This document shows positions 23,481-33,767 of a stretch of DNA of 64,000 nt, one piece after another. Both the position numbers and the translations under genes were made by a program. Below the pieces are notes generated by a model that did not search any database, had not been told where the DNA came from, and was given only the letters and a program-made list of their open reading frames with translations. How positions within the stretch are numbered: position 1 is the stretch's first letter; every line of letters starts with the position of its first letter. This DNA comes from Chaetoceros tenuissimus (taxonomy: Eukaryota > Bacillariophyta > Thalassiosirophyceae > Chaetocerotales > Chaetocerotaceae): positions 101,751 through 165,750 of the forward strand of contig BLLK01000039.1 of NCBI GenBank assembly GCA_021927905.1. Reading direction: 5' to 3'.

Positions 23481-24690
23481 AATCTTTACACATATTTATT
23501 CTATATTAAATAGGTGCCTACCGGCTCGAAGGTGGATAGGATGAAGAAAAAACTCCTACCCTGGATGGGGAGGAGAAAAGGGAGATGCCATGTACTGTGT
23601 AATGAGTTTTGGGGAGATTGTCCCCATCAAGGACTCATGTGCCATTCCTTTAACTGTGTTAGTGGGAGTGATGCTGCATTTTTTATGTCACCTGTGAAGA
23701 ATGTCTGTAAATGTACGTCGTCTGGGAGTAGATGCCTGCAGGACATGATACTGTTGATTTTCGCCAGTATTGAGTCACAGTCCTCTTGTATATGTCTCCA
23801 GTTTTGATATATTGTGGAGGTAGTCGTTGTGTAGTTGCCATCTGTTCAGAGTAAGGAATACTGTATTGGTGACTACTTTTCTCGACCAAAATATATCTTT
23901 GAAGTGCTTCGGGATGTCTTTCTTGTCTTTGCGAAGGCGATTATACCATTGCTGCTGTGCTGTTTCCCACCGCATGGACATACGGCCCAATAGGAAGTTG
24001 TCCCATCCTATTTCATCTTGCTCCTCCAGTGCTCTATGTATCTCTTCATTTGCTTCTTGTGGCAATGTGATTCGCTTGTGCGGAAGTCCTTTGAGAAATG
24101 TTCGTAGCCTGTTTAGTATGACGCTCCTAATATTTGGATCTGACTGGAGGGAGCGCATGGTCTGGATTAAAGGTTTCAGTTCTCTTGTGACTTGGGAATG
24201 AAGTGGTGATTTCTTGCAGGTGAGGAAGTGTCACTTGTAGTCTATGTCATTGCATTTGAAGGGGCAGCAAGGTGATTCTGTTCTAGTTTCATACTCTGCG
24301 GTGGTCTTGGATTGGAATAAATGATCTCTCTCAGCTGTGAAGATCCAACCATGTTGCATTTTGATGACATTTGTCCGCTTGTCTCCTGGTAAGTTCTTTA
24401 GATATAGCTCAAGCGCAGGCCAATTCACTTTATCAAATGTGTCTCTCGACCAAGATAGTTTACGACAGATGTAGTCACGCAGTGGTGAACCTGCTGTATA
24501 AATATGAAGGTAATCACGTAGCTGTTGCGTGATGGGGGTACCACCCACTAACACTTGTGCTCTTTCGCTTGAGAAGTAAGGGATGGGAGGGGTCTGCTCG
24601 TCACTTTGTCTCATTTCTTCGCATTTTTTATCCATTGCTATGTTCTCTCTGGCTTCGAACGGTAAGTCCTCATAAATGATTGGCAGGATA
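23449..24690 (-). mobile_element. 5'-truncated LINE-like insertion with 20-bp TSD
   Basis: Insert 23469-24670 is bounded by identical 20-bp copies of CATAAATGATTGGCAGGATA at 23449-23468 and 24671-24690. On the minus strand it ends in a short (TTA)n microsatellite tail, as in several LINE clades. Removing the insert and one repeat copy restores the host reading frame exactly. It codes for the region past the RT domain only, so it is a 5'-truncated copy. The perfect duplication indicates a fairly recent event. Confidence 0.85.
23775..24635 (-). pseudogene. C-terminal LINE-associated coding region
   Basis: Frames 24635-24231 and 24158-23775 are close in series on the minus strand, separated by one stop. 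The first holds SPLRDYICRKLSWSRDTF and CPFKCNDIDYKxHFLTC, a CxxC...HxxxC-like zinc-binding signature. The second has IGWDNFLLGRMSMRWE, WYNRLRKDK and NRWQLHNDYLHN. This 'W....G......W......W+..H..W..RN..LH' layout is what I know from the region after the RT in diatom RT-containing elements. No catalytic RT block is present. Confidence 0.5.
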
Positions 24691-25332
24691 TATTACACTT
24701 ACTAATTGCTCCATCCAGTTGAAAAGTAAGCAAATCATTCCATTGAAATTTTCAGTAGACGTTTCCTTCATGCTTTCGCAAGTTACTCTAGTATTCACAT
24801 CGCAAATTTTACGGATAGTGGTTGATGGTGTACTGAAAAATATAGCTGAATCTCCAAGAGTTGATAATGACATTCCATCGCTAGGCTTCAATCCAGCAAC
24901 ATATTCATCTGTTTCTTTTTCTAATTCATATTCGTCGTCGAAAATAGATAGCTCTTGAGGATCAACAAGGCAAAGATATGCTTTGGCAAGTCGTTGGGCA
25001 TCTTGCGCAGTAATATTCTCTCCTTCTAGTAAGGCTCTTGCAATTTGAATAGGGCCATGTCTGTCATTCTTTTTCGGAGATATAAAAATACTGTTCGAAT
25101 TGGACTCCAATTTTCGAGCGCTTTTCCGGGTTGCTTCACCCGTAGCTGCAGAGAGAGGTCTTTTTGATGGTTGCTTTTGCTTAGCATTGCTATTTTCATT
25201 CTCTTTGTTGCAAGCACATTCACATCGAGAGCACTTCTGGCAAATCAAACATAGTCCATGCTTACATTGGCATTCGCAAGAACAATACAAACAGTTATTA
25301 CATGTCTTACATCTCCCTTTCCAATTTCTTCT
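24670..25332 (-). pseudogene. N-terminal Cys-rich part of the transposase-like gene
   Basis: The frame continues upstream of the first Met (25290) to about 25332, giving a dense Cys cluster (CKTCNNCLYCSCECQCKH, CLICQKCSRCECACN), probably binding zinc and DNA. It is followed by a basic segment (PSKRPLSAATGEATRKSARK) and an acidic helical part. The stop at 24670-24672 is created only by the LINE-like insertion: across the 20-bp repeat the frame runs on into the 23448 side. The true start is unclear. Confidence 0.6.
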
Positions 25333-25506
25333 TGAACTTCGCCATAGAGCCTTGCAATAGTGGATAGCAATGACAAAGATAAAAGAGTCGAATCGAATCG
25401 AAAAACGTTTCTCTTACGGAGGATCGTGTACGTACAACGTTTTTGAAAAAGTCATTGTGAAATTGGGATTTTCAAGCACGAGGTTGTGAATTTGCAGCTT
25501 ACGTTA

Positions 25507-25643
25507 CTCAAAAACGGCCCGATGAGATAAACTAATAAGTACCTCAATCGATGCGGATTTTAATTTAGTTATAATTACATTTTTGGATTTGTGACAAAAA
25601 ACTCGATTTACCCGTAGGTTGTTACGGGAACCAGCTCTTAAGT
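25507..25643 (-). repeat. Right terminal inverted repeat
   Basis: 137 bp, the reverse complement of the left repeat apart from substitutions and a central indel. The outer tip is ACTTAAGAGCTGGTTC read on the minus strand. Confidence 0.85.
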
Positions 25644-25780
25644 ACCTTAGGGTTCTTCCTCGTTTAATTCAACAATCTAGTTCAATATCAATACTCAACA
25701 ATTTCATAGGTTTTTACATTTAGTGACTTAAAAACCTGTACCTACCTTATGTATCCAGTTATCATCCACCAATTTCTTCT

Positions 25781-26554
25781 ATGTACCAGACAGAGTATAA
25801 TGAAACATGTGCAACCAAATCAAACAATGACAAACCGAAACGAAAAGCTTCTTTAGACTTTGTAGTGAAGAAAATCCGCGAAGACCTCTCTCTATCGCGT
25901 CATGAAAGAGCTCTATCTGACCTTAAGCATGAAGCCAACCTGCTGAAATGCTTCAGTCATCAAAATATTATTGCCCTTCGCAATTACGAAACTAATGAAG
26001 TTGGCCCAAGAGATGCATCTCTTGTTATCGAGAGGGTTTCAATTGACTTGAAGGAGCAGATTCCTATATGGAAATCAGATGAAGTAAAGATTGGAGTAAA
26101 CAAACTCTTGGAGTCGACCTTGCAAAAGGAACAAAGAAAGCAGCTACAAATGAAGAAGATGAAAATTGCGTATGAAATATCAGATGTACTTGTTTATCTT
26201 CACAGCAAAAGGCAAGTTTCTTCCACTTCATTCTTACATCTTTTATAAAAGTCTTTGTATTCACACATTGATTCTTCCGTTAGTGTAATCTATCGTGATT
26301 TAAAACCCGAAAATATTGGACTCACAGAAGATGATCACGTCAAGATGTTTGACTTTGGATTGGCAAAATTAGTAGTTGATAAATCATATCGATGTACTCA
26401 ATGTGTAGGTAAGTCTTATCTTGATCGCAATAGCACAAACATTTTACGGTTGAAATAGTATCCAACATTCTTTAGGCACGCCAAAGTACATGTCGCCTGA
26501 AGTTTACTATGGTGCTGAATATGGCTTCAAGGCAGATATTTATAGTTTCGCCTG
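25781..26554 (+). pseudogene. Truncated Ser/Thr protein kinase gene with two introns
   Basis: Exon 1 (25781-26211) has FVVKKIREDL (ATP-site Lys) and DLKHEANLLKCFSHQNII (helix C Glu). Exon 2 (26284-26408) has [12 protein letters not shown] (the catalytic loop as YRD) and [11 protein letters not shown]. Exon 3 (from 26476) has GTPKYMSPEVYYGAEYG and stops at IYSFA. Introns are 26212-26283, with GC-AG borders (GCAAGT...TTAG), and 26409-26475 (GTAAGT...TTTAG). Splicing joins the frame correctly at both. The Gly-rich loop upstream is absent, where the DNA transposon ends 137 bp away, and the C-lobe after subdomain IX is missing. Lacking both ends it cannot be a full kinase. Confidence 0.75.
26212..26283 (+). 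other. GC-AG spliceosomal intron in the kinase
   Basis: AG|GCAAGT at the donor and TTAG at the acceptor. Splicing yields [14 protein letters not shown], the expected kinase sequence. Confidence 0.75.
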
Positions 26555-26604
26555 ATTTTTCCTCAAACATTTTTTTGAGATTTCGATCAACAGAGTTTTT
26601 CTTT

Positions 26605-27591
26605 TTAATCTTTTTTAATTTCGTTCACAACTAATTGTGTTGTTTCATATGAGATATTGTAAAATTTCCATCCCCACCACAATTTTCCAGGCTCTTCGTT
26701 ATACAGTAGCTTATATTCTTTAATTCTCGTTTCAATAGTTGGAGTTTGGCAGACGTTTTTCTCATACAATTGTAATTTAAATCTTGGAGCTTGTTTCAGG
26801 TCAAATTTAAAAGGAACACTGGGAACACCCTCATAGTTCCAAACAAAAGATGAATTAGAACCATCACAAGGTAATGCTCTAGGATGAGAGTAAATCCAAT
26901 GTTCTACAGTATATCTACCTACACCATTACACCATGGTCGTCTATGAGGGTTATAGATCATATCCATTTTTTCACTAAAATTATTAAGGTTCATTAACAT
27001 CCGGACATAACTACATTTTGCTGTCCACATATTACCAGAGGTGTGGGGATGGGGGAAAGGAGACATACGTGACGCACAGACATTACAATAGTCCGGCATA
27101 TTCACACATTCTTTGGATAAAGCACCTTCTGTCAAAAATTTCCTGAGCTTATTATTCTGTGGCTTTGGGTGAAAGGATCCCTTGTTGTGGAGATAAATGA
27201 CGGTGTCATTCTCATTTATTCTACAGTGATCATGCAAAAATATAAGTGTTTCTTGTTCATCTCCATGACTATCATGTACAAGGCGTGTTGTGTTTTCGAT
27301 CTGAAATTTGACTCCAATTGAACGAACGTAAACTTTGTACTCTGGAAGCATTGATCTCATTTGCTCTCTAACAATATCTTTTGAATTAAGGATCATTTCT
27401 GTTGTATTTTTTGTAAAAACATTGTAAAAAACAACAATTTGTTCTTTCTGTGTATTTTTTTTTAAAAACAGTTTTTGTTGCTGTGTTATTTCTCTTCTCC
27501 CAAAGTAATTTAAATTCAGAAAACAAGTTGCAAAAACGAGGAAAATTGTACAGAGTCTGCCTGTTTCTCTTTGTCGAGAACAAAGTGGCAT
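26605..27591 (-). CDS. Glycosyltransferase-like type II membrane protein, copy 1
   Basis: Intact 328-codon gene. A short basic N-terminus precedes a membrane anchor at about residues 13-30 (CTIFLVFATCFLNLNYF), predicting a Golgi/secretory type II protein; there are several N-glycosylation sequons. The conserved core reads DTVIYLHNKGSFHP, CNVCASRMSPFPHPHTSGNM, WTAKCSYVRMLMN and VEHWIYSHPRALPCD. I recall this arrangement from uncharacterised diatom proteins; the 'HNKGSF' element recalls RgpF/rhamnan-type glycosyltransferases, but this is a weak inference. A near-copy lies at 53561-54553 with mosaic similarity. Confidence 0.6.
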   Translation of the reverse strand: MPLCSRQRETGRLCTIFLVFATCFLNLNYFGRREITQQQKLFLKKNTQKEQIVVFYNVFTKNTTEMILNSKDIVREQMRSMLPEYKVYVRSIGVKFQIENTTRLVHDSHGDEQETLIFLHDHCRINENDTVIYLHNKGSFHPKPQNNKLRKFLTEGALSKECVNMPDYCNVCASRMSPFPHPHTSGNMWTAKCSYVRMLMNLNNFSEKMDMIYNPHRRPWCNGVGRYTVEHWIYSHPRALPCDGSNSSFVWNYEGVPSVPFKFDLKQAPRFKLQLYEKNVCQTPTIETRIKEYKLLYNEEPGKLWWGWKFYNISYETTQLVVNEIKKD

Positions 27592-29311
27592 TTTTGGTTG
27601 TGTTTGTATGTACGATAAATACTTTGACTACGTTTTAGGGTTGGGGAAATATGTACCTTTATAGTGAAAATTCCCCTACATAAATTTTAGGCCATTTTGC
27701 AATTTCTACTACTTTTTTTCTCGATGTCCGTTGGACTTCATTTTTGAATCAGGCAATGCATAAGATTATACCTCCAGCACGACGACCAGTAACCGTAATT
27801 TGATTCCCGTTAAAATACCAAAAGGCTTAAGTAATGACCATTTAATCCCACAAAAAGAGGGTTGCACTTTAGCTCTCTGAAAAACATTTCGTCTGTATGT
27901 TTCAATATGTATGTACTCCGTAGATCAAACCTTGCAGTCAGTGTTCCAACACACACAAGATCATTCAAAAGTTTCTTTACCGATTTTTTATTCTTATTGA
28001 GAAGTTTTACCCTTTTATACGCATTTGTCTTTAGTTGTCATCGTTCATTTTGCATATCACGGGTCATCACGTCGTCATACTAACTAAAAAATTCTTCCAA
28101 TTCATTATGCAAATATCTAGAATTGAGGCTAGGAATACCTGGACAATACAGGAAGTATCCACATCCATTTTAAACTAACCCATTGGTTGACCTCTTCTTT
28201 TCCTTTGGACCATTGATCAAAATATATATTGTGCTGTAAACTGGAAATGATGTTGATTGTTGCAAAATGGTGCATTTGATGCTGACCCAAACTATTGCTA
28301 TCATATCTTGCGATGCATAAAACTTTATTCTGATTATCTGAAAGTGAAAATGAGTTCTCTGAGATCTTCATTCTTCATTTGGAGCACATCTGTATTATTG
28401 GAAGGTTCTTAGGTGTAGCTTCTATTACATTATCATGAGCACTTTGCTTGTAATATACAAATCAGAACGGCTTATTTGTGATCTATTCATTTTATTCCTC
28501 TATTGTACATTGTGATCATGGTTTGAGTTTGTTTCGTGAGGCGTTAGACTTGGATTAGTCCATGACATAACTCAGAAAAGGGGCAAATTCCATGGTATAT
28601 GGATCGATGTTTTCTATGTAATATGTATTCACCGCGGAAAGTTGTTGCTATATATATGTTCTAATGTATTTTGCATTGGATACACTATTGGTTATTGTAG
28701 TTTTGGAGTTATGATGAGTATAAGAGGTGACCTATTTCACTAAGTAGTGCCATTGAAATTTTCTTTGTTCGCATGAAAATCTCAAAAAATGAGTGGCACA
28801 GAGGGTTAACCGTCGCAGTGCTGGAGGTAGATTACACTGCACTGCCTGACTTGAAAATTAAAACCTATTTTTTGATATTCCATTACTCTAGGGGTTACAA
28901 TTACACTCTTTTTATTTCAAACTCAATCTCCCCAACCATAACCATTATTCTTTTTATATCCTACCATATCCTACCTACTCTACTTCTCAACAACTTCTAC
29001 TACACATTATACCATCTTAATCTTCATCATATCTCATCACATTATACATCTCCACTTATTCACAATCCAATTACATCTCATCATATCGAATTCTATCTCC
29101 AACCCATAACACACCATTATTCATCCCTCCTTTTTTACAAGTAAGTCTGTCAAAGTTGTATCTTTTTCATTCTTTTGAATTTCTTCAATATTGATGAAGA
29201 ATCCCCAATTGCTGCAAACAGTGAAGAATTAAAGATTTTTTGAACATTTAAAGTGAAATAGAATGCTTGGCTTGAGATCTAACAAGGTGCCTATGTTGCT
29301 TGTTGATTCAA
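27592..29311. other. Intergenic, no gene seen
   Basis: The first about 72 bp upstream of copy 1 are identical to those upstream of copy 2 and then similarity stops abruptly. A 123-codon frame at 28773-29144 is low-complexity (Ser/His/Ile/Leu from an AT/C-rich tract) and not supported as a gene. Confidence 0.5.
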
Positions 29312-29549
29312 TATTGGTGTGGCCCTGTTTTACGTGCTATCGTAACGCTGTCTTGGTTAGAGCAAAGGTCTGTCTCCTGACTCAATATGGATAGGCTTTA
29401 GCACAGCGCATCATCACTTTCACTTCACATATATAGGCTTCAGGTTCTCGATATCTTTGTTTTTGCACCTCTTTGGTTGTTTTGGTGTTTTATATAGTTT
29501 AGAATCTATCTAGTAATAACAAGTGTGTTTTTACCAATTCATAGCAATA
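29312..29549 (+). repeat. 5' LTR of copia-3
   Basis: About 238 bp with inverted ends TATTG...CAATA. Aligns along its full length with 51325-51558. Confidence 0.85.
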
Positions 29550-29893
29550 TCTTATTAGTTTACAAGTAAGTACACGAATATTTAGTCAGTTTATTAATTG
29601 ATAATTCTAGAATTTGTTGTGTTCTGTATTTTGATAGTCTTCACTGAGGATATCAGATACGACCCCATGGCATACCGAATGGCAGCCTCATCACATGGGT
29701 TATCTTCATAATGAAGAAGAGAGTATTGAGCTGACTGATCATCAGCTACCTGTAGCAAGATATGTGTAGTTGATGACACATATACCATCACATGATGGAA
29801 GCACAGGAAAGACAAGGCCTTTATGTGTCTCTACAACTACATGCAAGTCTATTTCTAACACTTTCCTCTTTCCTTGCTGTATAGCTCTCATCA

Positions 29894-31457
29894 TGGCAAT
29901 TCCAGCGAACCAAGCACTGCTCAACATGGATGCAGATCACCTTGACTTTCTCCCTCAGTCTCTCAACTTCACTCCTGCTCTTTGTAACTGTCTTTCTTTT
30001 GATGGATACGACAACACCGTTGACTTTGTTGACTGGACTTATGCCGAGATCAGCAGTACTGTGAAGTCAAGAGTACCAAAATACCAGCTAGAGGTGATTG
30101 TAATTGGCCTGAGAAAAAGAAGAAGGACTTTCAGGGTTTTGCCTTCTATATCACTCAGTGCTCTTTGGAAGGAGTTCAAGTGGATGTTGCTGAGCTTGAT
30201 GCAAACGGAGACCATGTATTGACGCTGGCTATTGTGAGAGAGTTCTATAAAGCAGCAAAGATTTCGGAGGATAAGGGTGATGAAGTAGAAAAGAAGAAGC
30301 CGGATGTTCTGAAATCCGAGGATTGGGTTGAATGGGAGAAGTCCATCATCCACTACTTGAATGGCATGAAGAATAGAATGGGAGTACCTCTATCTTATGT
30401 CATCTGTGGAAACCAGCCCCAAAATGTACAGGTCACTAGCAATGAACAGATGATTTATGCTGCTGCTTTGACCAGTCCACAGTTTGATAATGATAGCAAA
30501 GAGGTTTACAACCTCATCAAAGAGTTGGTTCAAAACACTGATGGAGTTTCTTGGTTACCTAACAGGTGTAGCTGCGGTAGAAGAGCCATGCAATCATTGC
30601 AAAATCATTACAATGGACCTGACCAGGCCAAAGCCATGATCGATGTTGCTAGAGCTTCCATTGAGAAACTATTCTACAGAAATGAGAATATGTTTTCTTT
30701 CGAGTCCTATTCCACCCAAATGAAGAAGAACTATGATGTACTTGAAAAGTACAATCAGCCGGAATATGAGGCCAACAAGATCGACACATTTTTAAAGGGA
30801 ATCAGAAATGAAAATAATAAGGTCGTCAATGTAGTTAGTATTGCCCGAACCATGGCAAACCTCAATACCTTCCAGTTAGTGCAAGAATTCATTAGTAACC
30901 AGTTGAAGACAATCTTTCCTCCTCATGAGATTCAGCAAGGTGGTAAGAAAGGTGGTAGACGCGGTGTAGCTGCAACGAAGAAGAAAAAGCAGAGGGCTGC
31001 AAAGCGTAAAGCTGCTTGTATTTCAAAGCTTTCCATAAGTGGTAGGAAAGAGAATGGTGTGCAGCTCCAAGGTTATGACCATTTTTATTCCAACAAAGAC
31101 TTCTATGCCCTTACTCAAGATACGAGAGATGCAATCCTGAAGGCTCGTAGAGATAACAATTGGGTCCCAGGTAATAGAGACGATAGTAATAGGAATATCA
31201 ATGCAACTGCTACTAGGGATAGAAACGATGATGACATGTCTTCTGCTGGTCACTCTCTTGCTGGTCAGACTATCACCATGGATGCTGCAGTCCTTCAAGG
31301 AGTAATGGGTACCTCTGCATCTGTAGGTGATGAACAGCAGCAGGCTGTTCCACCTTCGAACGGTTCCCATGCACGTTCCACTGCATCAGCTAGTGCAAAG
31401 AAATACAAGGTGACCTATGATGCAAATGGGAATATCTCTGAAGTGAATGAGTCATGA
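29894..31457 (+). pseudogene. Gag of copia-3
   Basis: Likely start is MAIPANQALLNMDADH at 29894. One frameshift near 30100-30170 separates the first 70 codons from a 430-codon open stretch (30165-31457). Features: a helical capsid-like part with DWVEWEKSIIHYLNGM, and MFSFESYSTQMKKNYDVLE, the 'F.FE.Y........Y..L' pattern typical of diatom copia Gag. A strongly basic patch follows (GGKKGGRRGVAATKKKKQRA) that may bind RNA in place of a zinc knuckle. The C-terminus is Ser/Asn-rich. A scrap of the same gag lies at 13516. Confidence 0.7.
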
Positions 31458-32982
31458 CTATCTCAGGCTATTCAAACTGCTAAAAGGATTGGTTTGGGAT
31501 GGACTGAAATGGCTGCAACCGGTCATTTCAAGCCTAGTTTAGAGGCATATGACTATAAGGCGGTGGAATGGGTTAACTTTGCATGGAATAATAGGAAAAC
31601 CATCAGGTAAAGGGATGTCTGTAGGATCAAAACGAGTAATAGAAGGACTTGTTCCATTGAAATTTCTCCTCTCGCTGCTGCATCACGTTATGAGACACCT
31701 CTTCCGACTGAAATGGATAATCATGCAGATACCCATTGTTTTGGCAAGAATTTTATTATCTTGGAATATACCTGTCAACAATGTTCTGTCTCCTTTCCTT
31801 GCTGAATACGACGTGTTTTTCGTGATGACACTTTCATTTCTGATTTCAATCGTGGACTCTGTCATGCATCTTCTTGTTTAACTCAGGATTTGGCAGTTGA
31901 TGCTTTGGTTAATTATGTCAAGGTTCAGCTCTAAGACTCTGCTAGAATTGCACTTGCTTCTACGGAGAAGCGGCATCATGAGGTTACTAAAGAGTTGCTA
32001 GCCAAGAAATGGGGTATCTCCATAGCTAGAGCTGAAGCAACCTTGAAAGCTTCAATCCAGCTGTCTGTGCGATCTGCTATTATGCCTCTTAGTCGAAGGT
32101 ATAGGACTGATTTGCTGTCTCAGAGACTGCGTCGGATTTCCACCATAAACATCATCTAGGAGTAATACTTGTACTCAGGTGTTTACAGATGGAGCTTTAG
32201 CATATGTTCATCCAATGCAGAGCAAGGCTGATGCCCATGAGGGATTGGCAGCTTTTGGTCAGGATGTTGGTATCCCCACGGAAATGATCTCTTTGAATTC
32301 TATGATCTATGTTGGTACTGGGATTCACTAGAGAGTAAAAGGAAACTGGGCTGTTGGCTCAGAGTCTCTCATAGGGTTGGTTCAGCGATGTGCTATTGGA
32401 TATTGAGCAATACTGGCAATGTTCTAGCAAGAACTACTGTTCAGCATGTGCTACAGAGTGAATGTAATTAAGAAGACATTCAAGAGCAAATTCGTGCATA
32501 CCATGAGGCTGTTTCTGATGCATTTGGAGCTGACAACTTCGTCTCTGACCTTGATGGATTCGACAGGATGATAAATGAGGATATACCGCTCGTGAAGGAG
32601 ACTGAAACTGGTTATTCTGTTAACAATGACTTTGCAGTACCTGAGATTGATGATATTGTAGATCATGATGACGCTGTTAAGCAGCAGGATACATACGACA
32701 TGTACATTGGTGCTGAAGTGTTGTTTCCAAATGTTGTTGTGATGAATGAATGGGGAAAGTGGTGAAAAGGCTTTGTAAGAATGATGGTGAATCTTCAAAC
32801 ACTGGGAGCTATAACCCTTTGCATGATACTGCACTTTATCAAGTTGAATTTCCTTCTGGATTAACTGAAAACATACAAGCTAACATTATTGCGGAGAATA
32901 TGTTCTCAAAGAAATCTCTGATCACTCTTGGGATCACACGGCTATACCTAGATGGGATGGTTTCATTAAGACCAAGTCTGGC
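31458..32982 (+). pseudogene. Protease / pre-integrase / integrase region of copia-3
   Basis: Broken frames keep three landmarks. At about 31660-31760, LPTEMDNHADTHCFGKNF resembles the 'D.HADTCVFGKN' protease block of diatom copia elements. At about 31980-32150, ELLAKKWGISIARAEATLKA and RRYRTDLLSQRLRR match the conserved pre-integrase region. At about 32180-32330, VFTDGALAYVHPMQSKADA matches the integrase-core region. Multiple stops show it is not translatable as a whole. Confidence 0.65.
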
Positions 32983-33551
32983 ATGGTTCTGAAGAAGACT
33001 ACAAGAGGTTGGGAGCTGCTGGTGGAGTGGAAGGATGGTATGATGTCATGGGTGCCTCTCAAGGATCTGAAAAATAGTAACCCAGTAGAACTAGCTCAGT
33101 ATGCTGTTATGAATGCTCTAGAGGAGGAGCCTGTTTTCAAGTGGTGGGTTCCGTATACTCTGAAGAAGAGGGATGCCATTGTTGCCAAAGTGAAGTCGAA
33201 GTACTGGGTTACAGCTCACAAGTTTGGTATACGGATTCCTAAGTCTGCAGATGAGGCTTACAAATTGGATGCTGATTCAAAGACTACCTTCTGGACTGAC
33301 GCCACTAATAAAGAGATGGAAAATGTCAGGGTTGCCTTTGAGGTTCTATCAGGTGTGACTCCGGAGGAGATGTGTACTGGGAAAGTGAGACCTGGCTACA
33401 AATTTATCCCTTGTCATATGATATTTGACATAAAAATGGACGGCAAGTTTACCCGTAAGGCCAGACTTGTTGCAGGTGGACATGTCACTGATCCGCCCAC
33501 AGCTATCACCTATTCCAGCATAGTTTCTTGTGACAGTGTTAGAATTTCTCT
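32983..33551 (+). pseudogene. Chromo-like segment and RT start of copia-3
   Basis: Open frame with RGWELLVEWKDGMMSWVPLK, a chromodomain-like motif, then FKWWVPYTLKKRDAIVAKVK, YWVTAHKFGIRIPKSADEA, FDIKMDGKFTRKARLVAGGH and YSSIVSCDSVRISL. The last blocks are the N-terminal RVT_2 region. The coding sequence is cut at 33551 by the 5' LTR of gypsy-1 and resumes at 50131 with TIASLNDLDVFAFDVETAYL. The chain is one RT interrupted by the insertion. Confidence 0.85.
33548..33551 (+). repeat. Target-site duplication CTCT of gypsy-1 (left copy)
   Basis: CTCT precedes the 5' LTR and CTCT follows the 3' LTR at 50131-50134. Counting one copy restores the copia-3 RT frame. Confidence 0.8.
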
Positions 33552-33725
33552 TGTAACACTCATTTACTAATATAGCTCCACGATTGATGTCAAAGATATG
33601 ACGAGCCTCATTATTCTCAAGATTCCGAAGAATTCTTCCAACAGATATCCAAAACATATCCAACAACATCTTTCTGAATAGCTTTTAATTATAAGATACT
33701 ATCATCGCTCTTTTTGTGTGTTACA
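33552..33725 (+). repeat. 5' LTR of gypsy-1
   Basis: 174 bp, TGTAACAC...GTGTGTTACA. Three substitutions against the 3' LTR. Confidence 0.9.
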
Positions 33726-33743
33726 TGGCACCGAATCTTAAGA
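33726..33743 (+). other. Putative primer-binding site of gypsy-1
   Basis: TGGCACCGAATCTTAAGA directly follows the LTR; its complement ends in the CCA expected of a tRNA 3' end. The tRNA identity is not known. Confidence 0.6.
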
Positions 33744-33767
33744 GGAAATACCCACCCACCAATAACT

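Larger units (their letters stand above)
19759..25643 (-). mobile_element. TIR DNA transposon with large transposase-like gene
   Basis: Two inverted repeats (19759-19926 and 25507-25643) bound a 5.9 kb segment. Both begin ACTTAAGAGCTGGTTC read inwards and share further long blocks. Inside lies one minus-strand coding region of about 1200 codons with DDE-transposase-like features, split by a later LINE-like insertion. Without that insertion the element would be about 4.66 kb. No convincing target-site duplication is visible beside the repeats. The superfamily cannot be assigned by eye. Confidence 0.75.

Noticed and set aside
19745-25660. Target-site duplication of the TIR transposon
   Set aside because: Flanks (…GCATATA left, ACCTTAG… right) share no convincing direct repeat, so none is claimed.
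28773-29144. 123-codon open frame
   Set aside because: Low-complexity Ser/His/Ile/Leu translation of an AT/C-rich tract, no domain.
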